Origin: Candidatus Bathyarchaeota archaeon
Lineage (GTDB): Archaea; Thermoproteota; Bathyarchaeia; Bathyarchaeales; Bathycorpusculaceae
Reading direction: 5' to 3'
Assembly: GCA_003151735.1 (NCBI GenBank)
Contig: PLYI01000028.1
Span: forward strand, 1 to 39,680
DNA: 39,680 nt
Shown: in pieces, positions 1-6,388 of the stretch
How positions within the stretch are numbered: position 1 is the first letter of the stretch
Layout of the letters: each line of letters opens with the position of its first letter
Notes under the pieces: generated by a model
Told to the model about the DNA's origin: nothing
What the model saw: the letters and a program-made list of their open reading frames with translations, nothing else
Databases searched by the model: none
Translations under genes and position numbers: made by a program

Positions 1-24
1 TGGTGTATTGGACGTAACCCGCCT
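1..24. repeat. left attachment-site copy of integrated element
   Basis: This 24-bp stretch matches 7625-7648 at 22 of 24 positions: both begin TGGTGTATTGG and end GTAACCCGCCT, and differ only at two central bases (AC here, TT there). The right copy is the functional 3' end of the RNase P RNA gene. This copy has no RNase P RNA sequence on its window side and carries a change that weakens P1 pairing, so I read it as the displaced or element-borne half of an integration. The window starts exactly here, so the repeat may extend further left. Confidence 0.75.
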
Positions 25-58
25 TTGGGCTTAGTAATTTTTTAGCTTTCTCACTCAT
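1..58 (-). CDS. partial small ORF running off the left edge through the att copy
   Basis: An ATG at 56-58 on the minus strand opens a frame that stays open to the window edge, reading MSEKAKKLLSPKAGYVQYT. The last seven codons lie inside the att repeat. A TATA-like stretch (AAAGCTTATAGA in the minus sense, about 92-104) lies 35-45 nt upstream, where a promoter would be expected. It may be a real gene of the element or flanking chromosome read through the junction, or a chance frame; 19 codons are too few to decide. I do not recognise the protein. Confidence 0.3.
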   Translation of the reverse strand, partial: MSEKAKKLLSPKAGYVQYT

Positions 59-101
59 GCTTAATCCCTGATTCTTACTGTTGCAATCTATCTATAAGCT
101 T

Positions 102-1136
102 TTATTTTGTAATCAAGTCAGCTTGAATCTTAGACTTACTTTTAAGTTCCATACAAAGGGGACCTCCAAAAAAAGACCAATGGATAAATTTTGTTGCTTC
201 GACAACTGCATTACGAGCTTCTTTAGAACCCACAGGAGTTGAACTCCTATGAACAGCTGAAATTCTGCACTGATTTACAAGTTCAATATTTTTAAGTACA
301 CTTGGAGGAAATTTGGTCTTCCTTTCAATTTTGTCTTTTAATAAACCTAAAGGGTCGGATGGCGCAACCTCATGGTAGTATTCTTCGTAAATCTCTGCAA
401 GTATGCTCTCAACAGCAATTGCGGCGAGTAGTATTGAAATTCTCCATTCTTCTTTCTCATAATACACAACAGAACTTTGTAGGTACTTATGTATGTCTTC
501 GGGAACCATCGCATGACCTAATGTGTTCATCCAAAGAACAATTGCGGCAATCATTGGTTCGGAGCAATATCTTGAGGAATATTTCTGATTTATCTTTGAT
601 ATTTTAATGTCTCTATTAATAATCGGGATACTTTCAAAAAGTTCCTCGAAAACTTTGCAACCTTTCTCATTCATCGAAATTATGTTAAGACGTAACTCAT
701 TTTCAACATAGCGCATCTTCGTATATATTGCATCCTTTGTGCCGACTAGCGTCAAATTTGGCGCTATAAAACCGCCTGACCAACTTGCGAAATGTGGATG
801 CCCGAGATGCTCACTGAAACCCATATCTCTTGGGGATATTGCTTTAAATTCACGGACAGGCAGGACCTTTGGAGAAGACAAAATACCCTTCGAAGGTTGC
901 AAAATTGACAAGTAATCTAGTGCTGTGGCAATGTCTTCCCCAGCTATTCTTGCTACATATGAGGAAGGCGCTCGTGCAATCCGTTCTTCTTTAGGTAGTT
1001 TGAATCTGTCAGAGCTTTTCGATTCTTTATCAATTTCTTTGAAGAGTTCATTTAACGAAGAAATAGTAACAGAAATAGAAATACAATATACTCCTGTTTT
1101 GTTAGGGTCATTAATATATGAAAGTACATCGCTCAT
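102..1136 (-). CDS. hypothetical protein with HEPN-like C-terminus
   Basis: This encodes a 344-residue soluble protein with no signal peptide or membrane segment. The first 180 or so residues are unfamiliar. The last 110 residues look helical and contain R291-x4-H296 in the context NQCRISAVH, followed by a helix of the form KEARNAVVEATKFIHW. That arrangement, a charged R-x4-6-H motif then a regular helix, is typical of HEPN domains, which are often RNases in toxin and defence systems. The gene sits at the end of the integrated element, pointing outward, a usual position for cargo. The fold assignment is by motif only and catalysis is not established; an abortive-infection or other defence role is inference. 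Confidence 0.6.
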   Translation of the reverse strand: MSDVLSYINDPNKTGVYCISISVTISSLNELFKEIDKESKSSDRFKLPKEERIARAPSSYVARIAGEDIATALDYLSILQPSKGILSSPKVLPVREFKAISPRDMGFSEHLGHPHFASWSGGFIAPNLTLVGTKDAIYTKMRYVENELRLNIISMNEKGCKVFEELFESIPIINRDIKISKINQKYSSRYCSEPMIAAIVLWMNTLGHAMVPEDIHKYLQSSVVYYEKEEWRISILLAAIAVESILAEIYEEYYHEVAPSDPLGLLKDKIERKTKFPPSVLKNIELVNQCRISAVHRSSTPVGSKEARNAVVEATKFIHWSFFGGPLCMELKSKSKIQADLITK

Positions 1137-1369
1137 GCTGTTTTAATCAGTGCTTCCAGTTTATAATTTTTTTGTAGACCAAATAAATTATTAGCAAATC
1201 CCTCGCATTTCGCAAGATAATGAAGGGCTTTTAGGGTTCAAAAGTTGGTATAAAAATTATTCGCTACACTTCTTTGACAATAGTTTGATAGGCAAGACAG
1301 AGTCCTTGCTTGCGAGGAGGGTGCCCTTTAGGGCGGTGTACTCGCTAAGCGAGGTGTCTTGCTGATAAG
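1137..1369. other. structured non-coding segment, candidate replication origin
   Basis: No gene is visible here. An 8-bp inverted repeat, GCAAGACA (1292-1299) and TGTCTTGC (1355-1362), encloses two compact hairpins: GCCCTTTAGGGC (1323-1334) and CTCGCTAAGCGAG (1341-1353). The whole could fold into a three-way structure. It lies close to the HUH Rep-like gene, and rolling-circle replicons usually place nicking hairpins near rep. The motif TCGCTACA at 1261-1268 also occurs in the rep/regulator promoter. The origin role is inferred. Confidence 0.4.
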
Positions 1370-1924
1370 TTAATCTTTCTTGCTTTCCTCAGAGGATTTT
1401 TTGTATTCTTGGGGGAATTTCAACCCTTTGATAAAACGATTAAGGCTGAATCCTGAACTCTTTTCGCTCGCTTTTTGAATCAAATTCCCCAGTTTCTCAA
1501 GGTCGATATCATCTACGTTTTTGCCTCTGATTTTTATGGTTCTTGTTTCATTAAACTTTTCAATCATTGTTTCATCCATTTTGGCAACTTCCGAGAAGCC
1601 AATGCTTTTCATGTAATTAGCGTGAATTTGTAGGCGACCTACTTCAAACCATTTGTTTTTTGGCATTGGAAGCTCTATCACAATTTCCTTTTCCAAAGGC
1701 TTAATCGTTTGTTCACCAGTTGTTGCGACCCATAATCCTTGCTTACGTTCTACTTTCCCCATTAACTCTAGACTGTTAAGATGTCTATGAACTGTGGCTC
1801 GGTGCATGCCAAGTTTGCTCCCCACATCAATAGCGCTAATTCCACCCTTTGAGCTACTTTGTTGCACAATTTTGTAACAGCGTTCCAAATTCTCCATGGA
1901 CTCATGGTCTTTTTTGCTCGACAT
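1370..1924 (-). CDS. winged-helix DNA-binding regulator
   Basis: A 184-residue protein. Residues about 12-70 form a winged helix-turn-helix of the IclR/MarR/ArsR style: a helix ending in KGGISAIDVGSKLGMHRATVHRHLNSL, then a short wing (GKVERKQGLWVAT). The rest is charged and mostly helical with no recognised ligand domain, ending in a lysine-rich tail (KKSSEESKKD). It is transcribed divergently from the Rep-like gene across a 56-bp spacer holding two TGT(C/A)GCTACA repeats. A copy-control or lysogeny-type repressor acting on both promoters is the natural reading. The HTH is clear; the target is inferred from position. Confidence 0.75.
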   Translation of the reverse strand: MSSKKDHESMENLERCYKIVQQSSSKGGISAIDVGSKLGMHRATVHRHLNSLELMGKVERKQGLWVATTGEQTIKPLEKEIVIELPMPKNKWFEVGRLQIHANYMKSIGFSEVAKMDETMIEKFNETRTIKIRGKNVDDIDLEKLGNLIQKASEKSSGFSLNRFIKGLKFPQEYKKSSEESKKD

Positions 1925-1961
1925 TGTCGCTACACAACTACGATATTGGACTGTAGCTACA
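1925..1961. promoter_or_regulatory. paired operator-like repeats in divergent promoter
   Basis: TGTCGCTACA (1925-1934) and TGTAGCTACA (1952-1961) lie 27 bp apart start to start in the spacer between the regulator and the Rep-like gene. The second is a perfect 10-bp palindrome. Related cores occur at 1261-1268 (TCGCTACA) and 3429-3436 (TAGCTACA), both inside the same element. They are candidate binding sites for the winged-helix regulator or for Rep. Confidence 0.5.
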
Positions 1962-1980
1962 TATTCTTTACGGTGTTAAA

Positions 1981-2973
1981 ATGCAGACGATAACAACTCA
2001 ACAATCTAAGCCCGATATTCATAACGAGTTCTGGAGCTTTGGCGATTATGAACTGGTGGGTCATGGCAAACAAACCAACGAAAACTGCGGCAGGTTTGTT
2101 AGTTTTAAGGGGTGCCTTCGTACAGAACTTCATGATAAGACTACCCTTGATGGAGTGAACTATAAGGGTAAGGTATATGTCCGTAAGGTTCACGCAAGCT
2201 GCGACAAACCAACTTGCCCCGTTTGCTGCAAGTCTGGTTGGGCTGTTCGAGAAGCAGACAGAATCACTCAGAGAATTCAAAAAGGTTCCAATAATTTTGG
2301 TCTTGCCGAGCACATCATTGTGGGCGTTCCTAAATCAGACTACGGCTTAGAGTTTGAAGCACTTCGTCTAAAAGCAGTAAAAATCCTAAACTCTCGCGGT
2401 GTTATCGGCGGTGTTTTAATATTTCACGGGTTCAGATACCACTCTTACGATGTCTACAACAACGGCATCCGAAATATGAAGGGTTGGTACTGGAGCCCAC
2501 ACTTCCACTGCATAGGCTTCATCCTAAATGGCTATGCTCAATGTCGCCATTGCCCCAAATTTGAATCTAAGAGCGTTATCACTTGCGCTGGCTGTAACGG
2601 ATTTGAAGCTCGAACTCGACGCTTATTCGAAAAGGATGGCTACATTGTTAAGGTTAAGGGTGAACGTAAAACCATCATGGGAACTGCATGGTATCAACTA
2701 AACCATGCTTCTGTTAAGCGTAACGTGGCGCGTTTCCATGTTGCTACATGGTTTGGCACCTGTAGCTATCGTAAACTAAAAGTCACTTATGAAAAACGGA
2801 AAGAGCTTTGTCCGATTTGCCAGCACGAGTTAGTTCCTTTACGCTATGTGGGTAATCGCTGTTTCATCTTTAGCAGAGATAGCATAGATTATCAACGAAG
2901 TGAAATCTGTGATTTCGACGAAGGCGGTGGGGCTGTCTGGTTGGAGGAGGAGAAGCATGCGAAAAGATATTGA
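1981..2973 (+). CDS. HUH-type rolling-circle replication initiator-like protein
   Basis: A 330-residue protein. The core is SPHFHCIGF, with H174-F-H176 as the His-hydrophobe-His metal site of HUH endonucleases. Downstream, WYQLNHASVK supplies a candidate nucleophilic tyrosine, Y238, in the Y-x-L-x-H arrangement I associate with Rep proteins of archaeal plasmids and viruses. Before the core is a zinc-finger-like CDKPTCPVCC (C74, C79, C82, C83), and two more Cys clusters (CRHC...CAGC and CPIC) follow. Such proteins nick one strand at the origin and stay covalently attached. Its place between a divergent regulator and structured DNA, in an integrase-bearing element, fits. A HUH relaxase or transposase is the main alternative. 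Confidence 0.72.
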   Translation: MQTITTQQSKPDIHNEFWSFGDYELVGHGKQTNENCGRFVSFKGCLRTELHDKTTLDGVNYKGKVYVRKVHASCDKPTCPVCCKSGWAVREADRITQRIQKGSNNFGLAEHIIVGVPKSDYGLEFEALRLKAVKILNSRGVIGGVLIFHGFRYHSYDVYNNGIRNMKGWYWSPHFHCIGFILNGYAQCRHCPKFESKSVITCAGCNGFEARTRRLFEKDGYIVKVKGERKTIMGTAWYQLNHASVKRNVARFHVATWFGTCSYRKLKVTYEKRKELCPICQHELVPLRYVGNRCFIFSRDSIDYQRSEICDFDEGGGAVWLEEEKHAKRY

Positions 2974-3256
2974 CTACATTGATTGCGATGGCGAAGGATT
3001 AGTTTACGATGACGATTGGTTAACTCCATCCTCAGCCCAAGGCACCCATAAATACCGTAAGCTAAACCTAAACAGCAGCATCGGCGTATACTACCGCATC
3101 GAAGGAAGCCACTACCTCCGCTATGACGTTGTACTTTCCTTTGACTATTTGGGCGCTCGTGCACCGAGAAGTTTACCCATACTATATTATGGCTTCGTGG
3201 ATATGCTCGATACTTGGGAGAAGGTTGGGGCTGAGTCTGAGGATGACTCCGAATAA
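2957..3256 (+). CDS. small acidic protein following rep
   Basis: A 99-residue protein. I chose the ATG at 2957 because a strong GGAGGAGGAG Shine-Dalgarno (2942-2951) lies 5 nt before it; an earlier in-frame ATG at 2900 has no such site. The start lies inside the last codons of the Rep-like gene in another frame, so the two are probably translationally coupled. The protein is rich in D, E and Y (RKDIDYIDCDGEGLVYDDDW at its N-terminus), has no membrane segment, and is not a family I recognise. It may assist replication or copy control; that is a guess from the coupling. Confidence 0.6.
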   Translation: MRKDIDYIDCDGEGLVYDDDWLTPSSAQGTHKYRKLNLNSSIGVYYRIEGSHYLRYDVVLSFDYLGARAPRSLPILYYGFVDMLDTWEKVGAESEDDSE

Positions 3257-3558
3257 CTGCGGTTTCATGGTTTCTTTGCTTGACTTTCTTTCAACAAGAA
3301 AGCGGAAAGTTGAGCGACCCGCGAAGCGGGAGCGAAGCAATAGAGAGCATAGCTAATGGACAATTTCGTCTTATGTTGACAGGAGCATTCAATGATACTA
3401 AAATAATACCCATAGTGAAGACGTTTTCTAGCTACACAGATCACTTTTGGTCTAAACGATGAAACGGAAAACCGATTCTTTAAGCTCTAATTTATTAGCG
3501 AACGAATACCAGCAAAATTAATAAACCATACATTGCAAGTAAACAAGGGGTAAAGAGA
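3257..3558. other. intergenic segment with hairpins
   Basis: I see no convincing gene in these 300 bp. At 3284-3309 the arms CTTTC and GGAAAG can pair around a purine-rich loop. Immediately after is the tight hairpin CCCGCGAAGCGGG (3318-3330), followed by GAGCGAAGC. A TAGCTACA core at 3429-3436 matches the putative operator upstream of rep. The hairpins could end the rep transcript or serve as a single-strand origin; the core may belong to the promoter of the next gene. Confidence 0.4.
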
Positions 3559-3918
3559 TTGAAGATTCGTTCAGATTATGTGACGAACAGCAGTTCAGTA
3601 AGCTATATTTTAACTATGAATGAGGAAATGGTTAAAATATTTAGGCAAATTATCCAAAACGAAAAGAAACCACTATATGATGCAATTGCGAACTATATTC
3701 GAAAAGGTGAAAAGAATACAGTTTGTGCTCAAGAGATTCGCAGCATACTCGTAAAGTTCGACACTGGTGATGGAGTCGGGGTAAAAGCGATTGAAAGTGT
3801 GCCAGATTATAGTAAAATGACGGAAGAAGAGATTATGCCTTACATATACACCTATGTCATGGAAGGCAAATTACCAGACCTAATAGCATTTGGCGCGACA
3901 CAGGTTGACACGTTCTGA
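3559..3918 (+). CDS. small protein with VTNSSS N-terminal signature, radical SAM partner
   Basis: A 119-residue protein starting MKIRSDYVTNSSSVSYIL. From memory, an N-terminus of the form MK(I/F)R-x-(D/G)(F/Y)VTNSSSSSF recurs on many otherwise unrelated small proteins of anaerobes; I know of no agreed function. The remainder is helical and charged, without membrane segments. Its TGA stop (3916-3918) overlaps a CTG that would start the downstream radical SAM gene, giving a CTGA stop-start overlap and implying coupled translation. The pairing suggests that this protein is the substrate or partner of the radical SAM enzyme. The start is an ATG-equivalent at 3559 just after an AAGGGG-type site (AACAAGGGGTAAAGAGATTG). 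Confidence 0.65.
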   Translation: MKIRSDYVTNSSSVSYILTMNEEMVKIFRQIIQNEKKPLYDAIANYIRKGEKNTVCAQEIRSILVKFDTGDGVGVKAIESVPDYSKMTEEEIMPYIYTYVMEGKLPDLIAFGATQVDTF

Positions 3919-4982
3919 GTTTAGTTGATGAAAAGGGCTTTGTTCGCAGACATAGCCCCAACTATAATTTTATAGGCGACCGTAATAACGGAACCACATT
4001 TAGATGGGGACGCTATTTTAAAGAAGACCCTAAGTTAAGTCCTTGGCCTGAGCTAGCCGATATTTCAATCTCTAATAAGTGCTCAAAAGGGTGTAGCTTC
4101 TGCTACAGAAATAGCACGCCAGATGGTAGTCTTATGAGCTTAGAGCAATATAGCAATGTGCTCGATCAGCTTACGTCTCCAGTTTGGGGGCCACCTTTTC
4201 AAGTTGCACTCGGTGGCGGAGAACCTACAGAGCATCCTCAGTTGCTTGAAATACTCAAAGAAACTAGAAGTAGACAAATAATACCAAATTTAACAACCAA
4301 CGGCTACTCTGTTTCAAGAGAGCATATTGAAGCCTTTAAGAAACTATGCGGTGCGGTCGCCATTTCATCTATCGACATAAACTCTGAGTTGCACTCAAAT
4401 ATGTTGCGATTGATTTCTGCAGGAGTTCGTACAAACCTTCATTTTGTACTTTCTGAAAGTTCAATACAGTTGGCTATTGATATCCTGCAAGGTAAATATG
4501 ATCTTGAGCTAAAGGGACTGAGTGCCATAATCTTTTTGACGCACAAAGCTATGGGGCGGGCCAGGCCTAAAGATAACCTTCAGCCGAGCGAAAAACTAAA
4601 AACATTTCTATCCTTGGTTGACAAACCTCCGTCTAAATTACGGTTTGGCTTTGATGCTTGTTTTGTTCCTTTGCTGCTCAAGTATACAAACATTGACCAA
4701 AGATTCGTTGATTCATGCGAGTGCGGTTTTTTCTCTGTTTATGTTGACGAAAAGTTGAATGTTAAACCATGCTCCTTCGCTAAAGGTGACGAATGGACAT
4801 TCAATTTAAGGCAAAACGTCTTTGCTAATATATGGGAAACCAAATTTGAGCCATTCAGAACTGAGGTTAAGCAATCTTGCACCGCAGATTGTAATATTAA
4901 GGATTGTAGGGGTGGCTGCATTTTCCATGAGTCTTTAAACCTTTGCAAGGATAGCAGCAATCTCAACGGTGGCATCATCTAA
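3915..4982 (+). CDS. radical SAM/SPASM-like enzyme
   Basis: A 355-residue protein if translation starts at the CTG at 3915. The only in-frame ATG (4134) lies downstream of the catalytic cysteines and cannot be the true start. Residues 56-63 read CSKGCSFC, the CxxxCxxC site binding the SAM-ligated 4Fe-4S cluster. A GGGEPTEHP motif follows at about residue 100 for SAM binding. The C-terminus holds cysteines in a SPASM/twitch-like pattern (CEC, a CSF turn, CTADC, DCRGGC), implying auxiliary iron-sulfur clusters as in peptide-modifying enzymes. It is coupled to the VTNSSS protein by a 4-nt overlap. Peptide or protein modification is the best inference; the reaction is unknown. Confidence 0.78.
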   Translation: MSLVDEKGFVRRHSPNYNFIGDRNNGTTFRWGRYFKEDPKLSPWPELADISISNKCSKGCSFCYRNSTPDGSLMSLEQYSNVLDQLTSPVWGPPFQVALGGGEPTEHPQLLEILKETRSRQIIPNLTTNGYSVSREHIEAFKKLCGAVAISSIDINSELHSNMLRLISAGVRTNLHFVLSESSIQLAIDILQGKYDLELKGLSAIIFLTHKAMGRARPKDNLQPSEKLKTFLSLVDKPPSKLRFGFDACFVPLLLKYTNIDQRFVDSCECGFFSVYVDEKLNVKPCSFAKGDEWTFNLRQNVFANIWETKFEPFRTEVKQSCTADCNIKDCRGGCIFHESLNLCKDSSNLNGGII

Positions 4983-5067
4983 TCGCTTTTTGATTTTATA
5001 TCAAAATGAAGCGTTCCTCAAAAGCGGCCGCAAGCGCTGAAAGATAAGCTTGTCATCAGAATTAAGT

Positions 5068-5085
5068 GCCTTAGCTAATTAAGGC
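5068..5085. terminator. hairpin between convergent genes
   Basis: GCCTTAGCTAATTAAGGC forms a short stem-loop between the end of the radical SAM gene and the end of the opposing nuclease-like gene, overlapping the latter's stop codon. It could end transcription from both sides. Part of it also belongs to the 12-bp direct repeat described separately. Confidence 0.35.
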
Positions 5086-5086
5086 G
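5075..5086. repeat. 12-bp direct repeat, left copy
   Basis: CTAATTAAGGCG is repeated exactly at 6327-6338. The two copies bracket the 408-aa nuclease-like gene (5079-6305). This could mark insertion of that gene as a separate cargo unit. Confidence 0.45.
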
Positions 5087-6305
5087 CTAAATTGTTTTGA
5101 GACATTCGTTTGCCTTTCATTGCATCTGCGGCTCTTTCATCGATTATTGCATGGGCACATTCAGGGCAATACAATACTCCATTCATTGGAACGATAGCAG
5201 GCTTTTCGCTACAGCTCCAACACAATCCTTTATCGTTGGTTGTCCATTTAATATTCTTCAATATAATCCATTCAAGTTCTTCTAAAGTAGGCTTCAATTT
5301 CTCTATATCACTATGATGAATTCCATAAAGATTCATTACACTGTAGTAAACAAGATAATTCTTACTCGCCAGGTCTTCACAACAAAGAATGTGAACATGG
5401 TCTTCTTTGCCCCAATCTTTCGTACCTTCGATATTTTGTTTTATCAACTCTTCTGATAACCCTTGGCGTCGATATGCTTCTTTTCGTAAATCAATACAGA
5501 AGCAATATCCAGATTTCGCTATATTTTCTTCGTGAGTGGTGTTCATGTCGTAGAGGGTTTCTCGGTTTCTGATGTAATTAAATTTTATATTATCTAGTAT
5601 ATCAGAAAGCTGTTCTAGTGACCAATTATTCTTAATACAATCGTGCGCTAAGTGAACCATATAACTATCTACAAAATCTTTTGGGGATTTTGTCATAATA
5701 TCTTTGAGTTGTAACAATTTTTTGCCTTGCGAAACAGTTAATTTTCCTGATAATATGTCTGCATTAACTTCAGGCGGCAAATTCAGTCTTCCAATAATTT
5801 CCTCCATTAGGGCTTTCTTGAGTGTTTCATCAAAAATATTTTGTAAATTAACGACAAAACGTGCCCAGATTTCTTCTGAAATGTCTTTATAGAAATTATT
5901 AATAATGCAATCATGAAGTTTCCTTACAAAGTTCCGCTTATTTTCCTCATTGTTTATATTTTCAATTAAGAAGTAATTCGAGAATTCGATGTATTTTTCA
6001 ACACTGCTCGAATAGCAACCAGCAGAGCCGAAATGAACTAAGTGAAAAAAGAACCAAGGTTTCTGTGAGTCTTTAGAATTTGAGTTGAACACTTTAGCAG
6101 CATTTTGAGGCATATTTGCGTTCTTAGATGTTTCAATCTCAAATATTATAACGGGATTTCCAGTTGATGTTAGTTTAAACACCAAATCGGCTGTCGCTCT
6201 ATTCTTCGCATTCAGCCGGAACTCGGAAACGGGTACGAATCCATAGATTTCTCCAATAACTTTTAGATTCTTGATCAGTTTTTGAGTCTCAGGTTTATGC
6301 CCCAT
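5079..6305 (-). CDS. predicted PD-(D/E)XK nuclease-like protein with C-terminal zinc ribbon
   Basis: A 408-residue soluble protein. The N-terminal 80 residues carry RATADLVFKL followed by PVIIFEIETS, giving D40 and E56-x-E58. This spacing and the strand pattern match restriction-endonuclease-like PD-(D/E)XK folds, with E in place of the usual final K. The middle (100-350) is helical and unfamiliar. The C-terminus has a clear zinc ribbon, C362-x2-C365 and C380-x2-C383 (CWSC...CPEC). It is bracketed by exact 12-bp direct repeats and lies inside the integrated element next to the integrase. A DNA-targeting defence or element-maintenance role is plausible but inferred; the missing lysine leaves catalysis uncertain. 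Confidence 0.6.
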   Translation of the reverse strand: MGHKPETQKLIKNLKVIGEIYGFVPVSEFRLNAKNRATADLVFKLTSTGNPVIIFEIETSKNANMPQNAAKVFNSNSKDSQKPWFFFHLVHFGSAGCYSSSVEKYIEFSNYFLIENINNEENKRNFVRKLHDCIINNFYKDISEEIWARFVVNLQNIFDETLKKALMEEIIGRLNLPPEVNADILSGKLTVSQGKKLLQLKDIMTKSPKDFVDSYMVHLAHDCIKNNWSLEQLSDILDNIKFNYIRNRETLYDMNTTHEENIAKSGYCFCIDLRKEAYRRQGLSEELIKQNIEGTKDWGKEDHVHILCCEDLASKNYLVYYSVMNLYGIHHSDIEKLKPTLEELEWIILKNIKWTTNDKGLCWSCSEKPAIVPMNGVLYCPECAHAIIDERAADAMKGKRMSQNNLAP

Positions 6306-6326
6306 TATGGTACCTACTTGGTTGTA

Positions 6327-6338
6327 CTAATTAAGGCG
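6327..6338. repeat. 12-bp direct repeat, right copy
   Basis: CTAATTAAGGCG, identical to 5075-5086. It lies just upstream of the nuclease-like gene's start, in the spacer to the integrase gene. Confidence 0.45.
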
Positions 6339-6388
6339 TATTAGTATTTTACTTGTATTGAAGCAGCTGCACGTTATTCTAACGCTAG

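Noticed and set aside
3280..3462. A 60-codon frame after the small rep-linked gene
   Set aside because: It runs through hairpin DNA, has no ribosome site and the product is featureless.
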